This document shows positions 7,848 through 14,928 of a stretch of DNA of 19,087 nucleotides, piece by piece (within the stretch, counting starts at the first letter, position 1; each line of letters starts with the position of its first letter). Below the pieces are notes generated by a model that had not been told where the DNA came from, searched no databases, and worked only from the letters and a program-made list of their open reading frames with translations. Made by a program: the position numbers and the translations under genes. Origin of the DNA: Candidatus Competibacteraceae bacterium (lineage in GTDB: Bacteria > Pseudomonadota > Gammaproteobacteria > Competibacterales > Competibacteraceae); assembly GCA_003527885.1 (NCBI GenBank), contig DPWB01000328.1, positions 1 to 19,087 of the forward strand, read 5' to 3'.

Positions 7848-8747
7848 TCAAGCAACCAGCGACTCGCGATCCCTGAGGGAGACCGGCGGCGGCGCATCGA
7901 CGCCGAAGCCTTCGCGGATGTAGCCGGCCAGACACTCCGCCACCGCCGAAACACCGCGACCCCGATGCAGGGTGATGCTCGCCGACGGCAGCACCGGAAA
8001 ACCTTCATCGGTTCCGAGCGGCCGCACGCCGGCCGGCAGCACGCTACGGCAGAGCACCGTTACCGCCAAGCCGGTGGTGACCGCCGCCAACACGCCGCTG
8101 ATGCTGGCGCTGGTATAGGCGATCCGATACGGTCGCCCCTGCCCGTCCAGCGCCGCCAGCGCCCATTCCCGAAAACAGCAGCCGGGCTGGAACAACGCCA
8201 GCGGCAACGGTTCGCACTCGTGAGCCAGATGGCGTTCGGCGCCGGCCCACACCACCGGCTCGCGGCGCAGCACCTCGCCGGTTTCCGTGCCGGGCGTACA
8301 GGTGATCAACGCCAAATCCAGCCGTTCTTCCGTCAGCAACCGCCGCACGTTCGTGCTGGGTTCGCAGTGGACTTCTAGCTGCACCCGCGGGAAAGCGCGG
8401 GCAAAGCGGGTCAGAATGCCCGGTAGAAAGCGGTCGACATAATCATCCGGGGTGCCGATGCGCACCGAGCCGGTCAAATCCGGTCGCGTCAATGCGGCCA
8501 GCGCTTCGTCGTGCAGTTTCAACAAGCGGCGCGCGTAACCCAGCAAGGCTTCGCCGTCCGGTGAGAGCTGCACGCCGCGCCCGTCGCGCTGGAACAGCGC
8601 CCGATCCAATATCTCCTCCAGGCGGCGCACCTGCATCGACACCGCCGACTGGGTGCGATGCACCTGCTTGGCGGCCTGGGTGAAACCGCCGGCATCGACG
8701 ATGGCCACGAAGGTCCGCAACAAATCAGGATCGAGTTGGGGGGACAT
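7848..8747 (-). CDS. LysR-family transcriptional regulator (LrhA-like)
   Basis: A 299-residue LysR regulator. The N-terminus (LDPDLLRTFVAIVDAGGFTQAA) and the recognition region HRTQSAVSMQVRRLEE are those of the LrhA/HexA-like subgroup. The effector domain spans about residues 90-285. The start is supported by AGGAGG six bases before the ATG. It is divergently transcribed from a DUF1127 gene across a 110-bp AT-rich region with a clear dyad, an arrangement seen repeatedly in proteobacteria. The LysR probably controls itself and the DUF1127 gene. LrhA proteins often govern motility or lifestyle, but no such target is visible here. Confidence 0.94.
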   Translation of the reverse strand: MSPQLDPDLLRTFVAIVDAGGFTQAAKQVHRTQSAVSMQVRRLEEILDRALFQRDGRGVQLSPDGEALLGYARRLLKLHDEALAALTRPDLTGSVRIGTPDDYVDRFLPGILTRFARAFPRVQLEVHCEPSTNVRRLLTEERLDLALITCTPGTETGEVLRREPVVWAGAERHLAHECEPLPLALFQPGCCFREWALAALDGQGRPYRIAYTSASISGVLAAVTTGLAVTVLCRSVLPAGVRPLGTDEGFPVLPSASITLHRGRGVSAVAECLAGYIREGFGVDAPPPVSLRDRESLVA

Positions 8748-8784
8748 AACAGCCTCCTATCAATCAATAATAGTGATCGATTAT

Positions 8785-8804
8785 ATCAAATTTATTCGTT
8801 TGAT
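8785..8804. promoter_or_regulatory. Dyad between LrhA-like LysR and DUF1127 gene
   Basis: ATCAAA-N8-TTTGAT is a perfect inverted repeat within an AT-rich island (8761-8815) of otherwise GC-rich sequence. A second partial dyad, TGAT-N7-ATCA, overlaps its left side at 8774-8788. Both fit the interrupted-dyad type of site bound by LysR regulators. The dyad lies 38 bp upstream of the LysR start and 53 bp upstream of the DUF1127 start. Confidence 0.5.
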
Positions 8805-8857
8805 GAATTGATCGACCGCCAGCATACTGCTTTCAAATGCTGGTTGGAGGGTCAATC

Positions 8858-9076
8858 ATGTTCCTTGATACCGTGTTCCGCCCGGAGCTTTTCTCAAACC
8901 CGCGCGCCGGCCTCCGCACGCGCCTGCAAGCTGCGCTGAACCGGGTACGTGTTTGGCATGAAGTCTATCGCCAGCGTCGAACCTTGCTCGGTCTTGATGA
9001 CGCGATGTTGAAAGATATCGGGGTCAGTCGCGTCGATGCGCTTCAGGAAGGGAAAAAACCGTTTTGGCGCCCTTGA
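8858..9076 (+). CDS. DUF1127 small protein
   Basis: This 72-residue protein ends in the DUF1127 (YjiS-like) signature. Residues about 30-65 are basic and amphipathic (VWHEVYRQRRTLLGL), followed by LDDAMLKDIGVSR (46-58), matching the family's L-x-D-x-x-L-x-D-I-G-x-x-R pattern. I chose the ATG at 8858 because GGAGG sits 7 bases before it; the in-frame ATG at 8837 lacks a site. DUF1127 proteins are small, often stress- or nutrient-induced, and in alphaproteobacteria bind RNA or influence phosphate and carbon metabolism. Their role in gammaproteobacteria is unclear. The stop is 19 bp from that of the convergent GGDEF/EAL gene. Confidence 0.88.
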   Translation: MFLDTVFRPELFSNPRAGLRTRLQAALNRVRVWHEVYRQRRTLLGLDDAMLKDIGVSRVDALQEGKKPFWRP

Positions 9077-9095
9077 AGGACGCGGCCGCACCGAT

Positions 9096-12000
9096 TCACC
9101 CGCTGGCCGGTCGCACGCCGGGCGCTGCTTCGCCAACCGGTTGGGGCCGCACGGTATCGCCGCCGAACCAGCCGACGAAGCGTTCGGCCGGCACGGGCGG
9201 GCCGAACAGATAACCTTGCGCGAAGTCGCAACCCTGCTCCAACAAAATACGCCGTTGCTCTTCCGTTTCCACGCCTTCGGCCACCACTCCCAACCCCAAG
9301 CTGTGACTGAGGTTGACGATGGTGGCGGCGAGAACACGGTCATCGGTGTCGGTGACCAGATCGCGCACGAAGCTTTGATCGATCTTTAGCGCCGTGATCG
9401 GCAGGCGCTTGAGATAACCGAGGCTGGAATAGCCGGTGCCGAAATCGTCGATGGCCAGCCCGATACCCAAGTGCTGGAGCGCCAGCAGCGTTTCGGTCGT
9501 GCGCGCGCCGCCATCAAGCAGGGTCGATTCGGTCAGTTCCAGTTCCAGCGCCTGCGGCGGCAGGTCATGCGCCGCCAGCAGATTCTGGATGCGGCCGACG
9601 CATTCCAGGTCGCGGAAATGACGGGCGGCCAGATTGACCGCGACGGTCAGCGGCGGGAAACCCGCTTCCCGCCACGCGGCAAGCTGCCGGCAGACGGCTT
9701 CCAGCATCCAGTCGCCCAAAGCCACGATCAGGCCGCTGGCTTCCGCCACCGGGATGAAAAATCCCGGCGAAATCAAACCCCGTTCGGGGTGCAGCCAGCG
9801 CACCAGCGCCTCGGCCCCGGCCAGCCGGCCGTCGCTCAGATAAACCTTGGGCTGGAAGTAGGCCACCAGTTGCCCGCATTCGATAGCCTTGCGCAATTCC
9901 GATTCCAGCACCAGGCGTTCGAACGCGGCGACGTTCATCTCGCGGGCGTAGGAAACCTGGGTGTTGCGCCCTTCCTGCTTGGCCCGGTACAGCGCGGTAT
10001 CGGCGTTTTTCAGCAAATCGTCGAAAGTGATGCCGTCATGCGGGTAGAGCGCGGCGCCCACCGACACCGTCACCCGCAAGCTGTGGCCGGCGACCGTGAA
10101 CGGCTCGCGAAAGGCCGCCAATATCTTATCGGCCACCTTCGGGGCGCCATCCCGGCCGGCGTCGGGCAGGAGCAGCACGAACTCGTCGCCCCCCAAGCGG
10201 CAGACGGTATCCGAGTTGCGAAGCAAGCTTTTGAGCCGCGTCGCGACCTGCACCAACAGGGTATCGCCTTCGGCGTGACCGAGCGAATCGTTCACTTCCT
10301 TGAAGCGGTCCAGATCGAGAAACAGCAGCGCCAGTTCCTCGTCGCGGCGCGCCGCCAGCGCCAGCGCCAGTTCCGCCCGCTGGGCCAGCAGCGTCCGGTT
10401 GGGCAGATCGGTCAGCGCGTCGTAGTAAGCCAGATGCTCGATGCGCTGTTCGGCTTGCTTCTGCTCGGTAATGTCGGTGGCGATACTGATGTAATAGGTC
10501 AGTTCGCCGGCCGCGTTCCACACCTGATTGATGGTGGCCAGCACCAGATAGAGCCCGCCGTCCTTGCGCCGGTTCCAGAACTCGCCCTGCCAAAGACCTT
10601 TGGTGGCGACCGCCTGCCACATGGCGGCGTAATCGCTTTCGGATTGGCGCTCGGATTTGAGCAGGCGCGGATTCTGGCCCAGAACCTCGGCTTCCGCATA
10701 GCCGCTCAACGCGCTAAACGCCGGATTGACGGCGACAATGTTATTTGCGGCATCGGTCACCACGATCGATTCCCGGACCGTTTCGAATACCGCTGTCGCC
10801 AGCCGCTGCCGCTCCTCCGCCCGGCGCTGTTCCGTGATGTCGCGAAATTCCGTCACCCGGACCGAACGGCCTTGATAGGCGCTGTTCTTGCTGCGAATTT
10901 CCAGCGGATAGACAGAACCATCCTCGCGCAACCCTTCGGCTTCGTAGGCTTTGGTGGCGTCATCGACAAGGTATTGCTTGACCAGCTCCCGCCATTCGGG
11001 GGCGAACAGCAACAAGCAGTTCATGCCGACCAGCCGCCCCACCGGCCACCCGGCCATGTCGGCCAGACTCTGGTTGCACTCCAAGATGAGACCGTTCTCG
11101 TGAATGACCATCCCGCTGGAGGCGGCTTCGTGCAGCGTGCGCAAGCGTTCCTCGCTTTCTCGCAACGCTTCTTCGGCGCGTTTGCGCTGACTGATATCGC
11201 GGCAGGCGGCGTACAAAATCCGTCGGCCATGCCAGGGAATCGCCGTTAGTTGTACCTCCACCCAAAACTCCGCGCCGCCGAACCGGCGATGCAGCCATTC
11301 GAAGCGCTGGTCGCCTTCTTGAAGCGCCGCCGCAGTCAATTCCCGCGCCTTTTCGATGGATGAGCGACCATCCGGCTGGCGTTTCGGCGACAAATCGGCC
11401 GGCCGAAACGCCACGACCTGCTCGCGGCTGGTGGCGCCAAACAGGGTGAGCACCCGCTCGTTGCAATCGATGAAGCGTCCGTCATCGATCAACAGCGCGC
11501 CATCGCCCCCTTTTTCGAAGATCGAGCGAAACAACTGTTCGCTCTCTCGCAATTCGGCCGTACGCGCCGCCACCAACTGTTCCGCGCGGCGGCGTTGTGA
11601 TATCACGGTGAACAGATAAAGCGCGGCCAAAAAGGTGAGAAGCGCTCCGCCCGCGGGCATCCAACGATACGAGCGGTCGGTATTGTCAGCGATGAACGCC
11701 GCGGTCGGGCGCGCCTCGATCCGCCAGACCCGGTTGGCCATGGCAAAATCCTGACGGTATCGCAACGGCGGATGGCCCACCACGGGTTCGGCGTCTGGTC
11801 GGGAAGGGTTCCAGGTATAAAGCGGTTGCCGTTCGAGCGGAGCGGACAGATCGCTCACCTCCATCACCAGTCCGGCGGACGGGTGATAGGCGAAGACGCT
11901 CGCGATGACATCGGAAATTCGGAAGACTCCCAAGACGAAGCCTTTCAAGCGCTGCCGGCGTTCCTCCGCGTCGCGCGGAGCTTCTCCGCCGTGATACACC

Positions 12001-12698
12001 GGCGCGAACGCCAGCACCGAAAATCGCCGGTCGGATTCCTGCACCAAGACGTAGCGCTCGGTGAGGGCCAGTTGGCCGCTGTCCCAGGCCTGCAAAAGCG
12101 CCGCTCCACGGGATGGATGAAGAGAATCGGGGCTGTACCCTAACGCCGCTTCATTACCGGCATACGGTTCCAGGTAGTAAACCGGAAAATACTCGTCGCG
12201 CTCGCCGGCCGGAACCAGTCGCCCTTCAGAATCCCGTTCCGTGAATTGAAATCCCGCCAAACCGTCCTGGCGCGCGGCGGCTTCAACGTCGGCGCGCTGC
12301 TCCCGCGCCACCCGAGGAATCCACTCCAACGCCTGAAACTGATGATATTCAAGGATCGGCGCGACGAACTGGTGAAACGCGGAGCGACTGACGCCGCCGG
12401 AGATGTTGTAAAAACGCCGCACGGCGTCAAGTTCGCGCAGACCCCCTTTAAACTCTTCCACGATGGCTTGAGAGCGCTCGAGGGCGACCGACTGAAAGCG
12501 TCGCTCCAGCGCCTCCTGGCTCCTTTGACGGAACTCCATAAAAACCCCAGCGGTCAGGGTCAGACCGATCAAGACAGTCAAGGCCGCAGCGCCCCAGGCC
12601 GCCGCGGCCGCCGGTGGTTTGGCGGCATGTGCGGCCCGACCGAACACCCAGACCCCGCCGAGCAACGACGCGAGTACAGCCAGCCCGAGCGCTCCCAT
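9096..12698 (-). CDS. Membrane CHASE-PAS-PAS-PAS-GGDEF-EAL c-di-GMP turnover protein
   Basis: With the ATG at 12698 the protein has 1200 residues. It has two N-terminal membrane helices (about 1-21 and 35-55), a periplasmic CHASE sensor (about 65-330), and a third helix (348-366). Three PAS domains follow (about 385-503, 515-625 and 632-745), then GGDEF (about 752-915) and EAL (about 928-1180). The cyclase motif GGDEF (836-840) and inhibitory-site RxxD (R827-D830) are intact. The phosphodiesterase residues are also intact: E963 of EAL, N1022, E1054, DDFGTG (1084-1089), K1105, E1141 and Q1161. Both activities are therefore possible. The frame stays open to 12956, but those 86 extra codons have poor third-position GC (about 55%), while an overlapping frame has about 80%. 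The gene starts as TGATG on the stop of that upstream ORF. Confidence 0.93.
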   Translation of the reverse strand: MGALGLAVLASLLGGVWVFGRAAHAAKPPAAAAAWGAAALTVLIGLTLTAGVFMEFRQRSQEALERRFQSVALERSQAIVEEFKGGLRELDAVRRFYNISGGVSRSAFHQFVAPILEYHQFQALEWIPRVAREQRADVEAAARQDGLAGFQFTERDSEGRLVPAGERDEYFPVYYLEPYAGNEAALGYSPDSLHPSRGAALLQAWDSGQLALTERYVLVQESDRRFSVLAFAPVYHGGEAPRDAEERRQRLKGFVLGVFRISDVIASVFAYHPSAGLVMEVSDLSAPLERQPLYTWNPSRPDAEPVVGHPPLRYRQDFAMANRVWRIEARPTAAFIADNTDRSYRWMPAGGALLTFLAALYLFTVISQRRRAEQLVAARTAELRESEQLFRSIFEKGGDGALLIDDGRFIDCNERVLTLFGATSREQVVAFRPADLSPKRQPDGRSSIEKARELTAAALQEGDQRFEWLHRRFGGAEFWVEVQLTAIPWHGRRILYAACRDISQRKRAEEALRESEERLRTLHEAASSGMVIHENGLILECNQSLADMAGWPVGRLVGMNCLLLFAPEWRELVKQYLVDDATKAYEAEGLREDGSVYPLEIRSKNSAYQGRSVRVTEFRDITEQRRAEERQRLATAVFETVRESIVVTDAANNIVAVNPAFSALSGYAEAEVLGQNPRLLKSERQSESDYAAMWQAVATKGLWQGEFWNRRKDGGLYLVLATINQVWNAAGELTYYISIATDITEQKQAEQRIEHLAYYDALTDLPNRTLLAQRAELALALAARRDEELALLFLDLDRFKEVNDSLGHAEGDTLLVQVATRLKSLLRNSDTVCRLGGDEFVLLLPDAGRDGAPKVADKILAAFREPFTVAGHSLRVTVSVGAALYPHDGITFDDLLKNADTALYRAKQEGRNTQVSYAREMNVAAFERLVLESELRKAIECGQLVAYFQPKVYLSDGRLAGAEALVRWLHPERGLISPGFFIPVAEASGLIVALGDWMLEAVCRQLAAWREAGFPPLTVAVNLAARHFRDLECVGRIQNLLAAHDLPPQALELELTESTLLDGGARTTETLLALQHLGIGLAIDDFGTGYSSLGYLKRLPITALKIDQSFVRDLVTDTDDRVLAATIVNLSHSLGLGVVAEGVETEEQRRILLEQGCDFAQGYLFGPPVPAERFVGWFGGDTVRPQPVGEAAPGVRPASG

Positions 12699-12979
12699 CA
12701 ACGCCAGCCGCCGAGGTTGGTGCGGACGAACGCCGGAGCGCGGTCGCCCGCCACGTAGGCCCCGTCCCGTTCCGCCCACCAGTTGCCGGATCCGTTGTCC
12801 GAGCGTCGTAACTCGTTCTGAGTCGCCGCGTTCGGGCGGGTGCCGACCTCGGAAGCCTGGTCTTTGCGCCACTTCTGGAACGAAGGCCGAACAATCCAGA
12901 CCTCCAAACCGGCTATCGGCGGCCAAACCGCCGCAAATTCGACCATGATCGCCCACACGGTTTTGGTTCTGAAGTTCAT
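12698..12979 (-). CDS. Hypothetical 93-residue protein, translationally coupled to the GGDEF/EAL gene
   Basis: The ORF begins at an ATG (12979) and ends in a TGA that shares its A with the ATG of the c-di-GMP gene (TGATG), a common sign of reinitiation. By hand count about 74 of 93 codons end in G or C (80%). The frame of the long c-di-GMP ORF over the same bases shows about 55%, so this frame looks like the coding one. The product is tryptophan-rich at the start (VWAIMVEFAAVWPPIAGLEV, about residues 8-27), with a polar, Asn/Gly/Arg-rich tail. I recognise no family. There is no strong Shine-Dalgarno before the ATG. It may be a small partner or leader of the sensor, or a chance ORF. Confidence 0.5.
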   Translation of the reverse strand: MNFRTKTVWAIMVEFAAVWPPIAGLEVWIVRPSFQKWRKDQASEVGTRPNAATQNELRRSDNGSGNWWAERDGAYVAGDRAPAFVRTNLGGWR

Positions 12980-13368
12980 GAAGTGTCGTGTCGCGGCGCT
13001 GTCATGAGACCGTTATCCCATGAAGGTTGTTCGCGGGTCTGCGCGTTTGCGACCGGGCGCAGGCACTTTTTCAAGGCATCCATTCTCAACGCGCATTTCA
13101 ATTCGAAAGGAGAAACCGGCAGCGGGTGCTTGGCGGCGAGTCGTCCGCATCAATGGGAGCAAGCGTCTGCTGAAGATCATCTTGAGCCGGCGGCGAGCCA
13201 CCCCATGAGATAGGCTAATTCATCTTTGCTCAATTTTCTTGGGGCAGACGCTTTCAACGGTTTCCTACCGCCAGGGGCTCACGGCCCCGGCGGTTTCGCT
13301 CCGAGGGCGATTCTCGCTGGTCTTTGCCCGTCGCCAGACCGGTCAGATGTCAAGTCTCGACAGACAGT
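12980..13368. other. Gene-free region rich in inverted repeats
   Basis: These 389 bp lie between the rlpA-like gene end and the small ORF before the GGDEF/EAL gene. I find no convincing gene on either strand. The region holds a 10-bp inverted repeat (AAGCGTCTGC at 13161-13170, GCAGACGCTT at 13244-13253). Inside that span is an 11-bp palindrome, AAGATCATCTT (13173-13183). There is a direct repeat GGCGGCGAG at 13132 and 13189, and a strong hairpin at 13268-13293. It should contain the promoter of the c-di-GMP operon and perhaps the 3' end of the rlpA transcript. It could also be a remnant of a mobile element or hold a structured RNA. Confidence 0.5.
13268..13293. terminator. Strong GC hairpin downstream of the rlpA-like gene
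   Basis: CCGCC-A-GGGGC pairs with GCCCC-GGCGG across a 5-base loop, giving ten GC pairs with one bulged A. It lies about 75 bp after the stop of the minus-strand rlpA-like gene. No T-tract follows on either strand, so it could be a terminator, an mRNA 3'-end stabiliser, or part of a structured leader of the c-di-GMP operon. Confidence 0.35.
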
Positions 13369-13779
13369 CTATCTCGGCGCGGCCTGAATCCTGACGCGAG
13401 TAACCCCCCTTTCGGTCATGCCCAGCCTTTTCGCGGCGGCGCGGGAGACATCGATCATGCAGCCGCCCACATGAGGGCCGCGGTCGTTGATGGTCACCCG
13501 AACGGCTCTGTTGTTATCGAGGTTGGTGACTAAAGCCCTGGTGCCAAACGGCAATTCCGGGTGGGCGGCGGTGAGTTTGTGCTGGTTAAAAATCTGGCCG
13601 CTGGCGGTCACTCGGCCGTGCAGCCTCGGCCCGTACCAACACGCCTTACCGGTCTGGTCGTAAGCGCCCGCGTACAGCGGCATACCGCCGATCAGCGCGG
13701 CGATCCCCAGCACCAGGGTTCGGGAAAAACGAGCGGGCCGCCGGCCCGAAACCGGAGGACTGATACAGCGTACATTCAT
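13369..13779 (-). CDS. Exported RlpA-like double-psi beta-barrel protein (no SPOR domain)
   Basis: A 136-residue protein with a signal peptide: basic Arg-rich start, hydrophobic core at about 21-37, likely cut near YAGAYD, and no lipobox. The RlpA-like barrel follows, with ACWYGPRLHGRVTASG (46-61), AAHPELPFGT (71-80), and VRVTINDRGPH through GGCMIDVSRAAAKRLG (93-120). Asp99 and Asp110 and the histidines near 54 and 73 match the conserved residues. Full RlpA proteins are lipoproteins with a C-terminal SPOR domain that cleave denuded peptidoglycan; this one has neither. It has Cys47 and Cys107 in the barrel, which could form a disulfide. The start is supported by GGAG about 8 bases upstream. 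Glycan cleavage is possible but unproven. Confidence 0.9.
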   Translation of the reverse strand: MNVRCISPPVSGRRPARFSRTLVLGIAALIGGMPLYAGAYDQTGKACWYGPRLHGRVTASGQIFNQHKLTAAHPELPFGTRALVTNLDNNRAVRVTINDRGPHVGGCMIDVSRAAAKRLGMTERGVTRVRIQAAPR

Positions 13780-14167
13780 GATTCCATCTCCAATGATTTT
13801 TTGGCGGGATGCCCCTGTTGGAAAATCAGGCGCTCATCCGGCGTCACTCTAATGGAAAATCCAGAAAATTCCATCCCGAGGCGCCTGGAAAGAGCGAAGG
13901 GCGGCCATGATTCGAAAATATTCCGCGCGGCTCCGGTCGGCACTCGCGGCCACCGGCCGGTCTCGGTTGTCGCCGCTCAGCTTTTGAGGTATTTTTAGAA
14001 ATGAATAGAAACAAGAAGATGGCGCTCATCTGCGATCGCCGCACGGCCGATAAAGCAGCTTGCAGGCTTTGCTTGCAACCAAGGTGCGAAAGCCCGCTCC
14101 AGAACGCCCTACCTTCCACTCGCGGCCGCATCCCAACCGCGTAACCGGCGATGACGCACGGGATAAC
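13780..14167. other. Divergent intergenic region between rlpA-like gene and crcB
   Basis: These 388 bp must hold both promoters. I see a 9-bp direct repeat TGGAAAATC at 13819-13827 and 13853-13861, start to start 34 bp, in the upstream region of the rlpA-like gene. A TGGAA...TTCCA dyad overlaps the second copy. A 47-codon cysteine-containing ORF (14001-14144, +) has only a distant GAGG and is not called as a gene. A complete fluoride riboswitch was looked for before crcB and not found. Confidence 0.45.
13819..13861. repeat. Paired direct repeat TGGAAAATC upstream of the rlpA-like gene
   Basis: Two identical 9-bp copies start 34 bp apart, 40-82 bp upstream of the rlpA-like start codon. The spacing (about three helical turns) would place both on nearly the same DNA face, as for an activator or repressor dimer. 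Chance occurrence is not excluded. Confidence 0.3.
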
Positions 14168-14563
14168 ATGGGTCTTTACGCCTTTCTCGCCATCGGCATC
14201 GGCGCCGCTTCAGGCGCTTGGTTGCGCTGGGGATTGGGTATCTTGCTCAATCCCGTTTTCCCGACCTTACCGCTCGGAACGCTGGCCGCAAACCTGCTGG
14301 GCGGGTTCTTGATGGGAATGACCATGCAATTCCTGCTCGAACACGCCCTGCTCGCACCCGAAATTCGCTTGCTCATCACCACCGGCTTTCTGGGTGGGCT
14401 TACCACCTTTTCCACCTTTTCGGCCGAAACCGTGACCTTGCTGCTGCGTGAGGAATACGCCTGGACCTCCGTTATCGTCCTGGCCCATGTCACCGGTTCG
14501 GTAAGCATGACGGTACTGGGCATAGCGGTCATGAAATGGCTCGTCGCACCGGGAGCGCCATGA
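14168..14563 (+). CDS. crcB: CrcB/Fluc fluoride channel
   Basis: This 131-residue four-helix membrane protein has the Fluc signatures. They are the N-terminal helix ending in GAWLRWGL (R20), GTLAANLLGGFLMG (N42), and GFLGGLTTFSTFSAE (73-87), which carries the pore phenylalanines F81 and F84 and the GGLTT segment around the central sodium site. Fluc proteins form antiparallel dual-topology dimers that release cytoplasmic fluoride. I chose the ATG at 14168; the frame is open upstream but those codons lack membrane character. The stop overlaps the next gene's start (ATGA), so the DUF190 protein is translated in step with it. Confidence 0.95.
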   Translation: MGLYAFLAIGIGAASGAWLRWGLGILLNPVFPTLPLGTLAANLLGGFLMGMTMQFLLEHALLAPEIRLLITTGFLGGLTTFSTFSAETVTLLLREEYAWTSVIVLAHVTGSVSMTVLGIAVMKWLVAPGAP

Positions 14564-14880
14564 ACGGGATTTATCTGAAATTTTACGTCCACGAGCACCG
14601 CCGGCACCACGGCATCCTGCTGTATGAATGGTTGCTGGAGCGCGCCAAAAAACTGGGCATCCACGGCGGGTCGGCGTTCCGCGCCATCGCCGGCTTCGGC
14701 CGGCACGGCGTGCTACACGAAGATCATTTTTTCGAGTTGGCGGGCAACCTGCCCGTCGAGGTCGTGTTTGCCGTCAGCGATCGGGAAGCCGAGCAACTGC
14801 TGGAAGTGATCGAACAGGAAAAAGTGCGCGTCTTTTACCTCAAGATGCCGGTCGAATACGGGGTGACCGGGGGCGAATAA
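14560..14880 (+). CDS. DUF190 family protein
   Basis: The 106-residue product begins NGIYLKFYVHEHRRHHGILLYEWLLERAKKLGIHGGSAFRAIAGFGRHG and continues with VEVVFAVSDREAEQLLEVI. These are the hallmarks of DUF190, a small ferredoxin-like/PII-like fold. DUF190 genes are frequent partners of crcB, and here the ATG overlaps the crcB stop by 4 bp. I infer an accessory or regulatory role in fluoride export; no biochemical function is established for the family that I can state safely. The gene ends 48 bp from the convergent DUF4105 gene. Confidence 0.93.
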   Translation: MNGIYLKFYVHEHRRHHGILLYEWLLERAKKLGIHGGSAFRAIAGFGRHGVLHEDHFFELAGNLPVEVVFAVSDREAEQLLEVIEQEKVRVFYLKMPVEYGVTGGE

Positions 14881-14928
14881 GCGAGGGTCGAAACCCACGC
14901 CCTCACCACGCCACAGCCGGGTTGCGCT

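Noticed and set aside
12699..12956. N-terminal extension of the GGDEF/EAL protein to 1286 residues.
   Set aside because: Third-position GC in this frame is about 55%, the residues lack domain or membrane character, and the overlapping frame codes better.
13844..14131. 95-codon minus-strand ORF between the rlpA-like gene and crcB.
   Set aside because: No ribosome site, low-complexity Arg/Pro-rich translation, and overlap with the promoter region of both flanking genes.
14001..14144. 47-codon plus-strand ORF upstream of crcB with four cysteines (C11, C21, C24, C29).
   Set aside because: The only ribosome-site candidate, GAGG, is 11 bases away. Third-position GC is about 68% against 51% and 57% at the other positions, which is too weak for a gene call without conservation data.
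14100..14167. Possible fluoride riboswitch before crcB (AACCGCG ... CGATGACGCAC resembles the 3' half of the motif).
   Set aside because: The 5' stem with its GATG segment and the pseudoknot partner for GACGC could not be found upstream, so the complete aptamer is not supported.
14885..14896. GGGT-CGAA-ACCC hairpin between the convergent DUF190 and DUF4105 genes.
   Set aside because: A four-pair stem without a T-tract is too weak to call a terminator.
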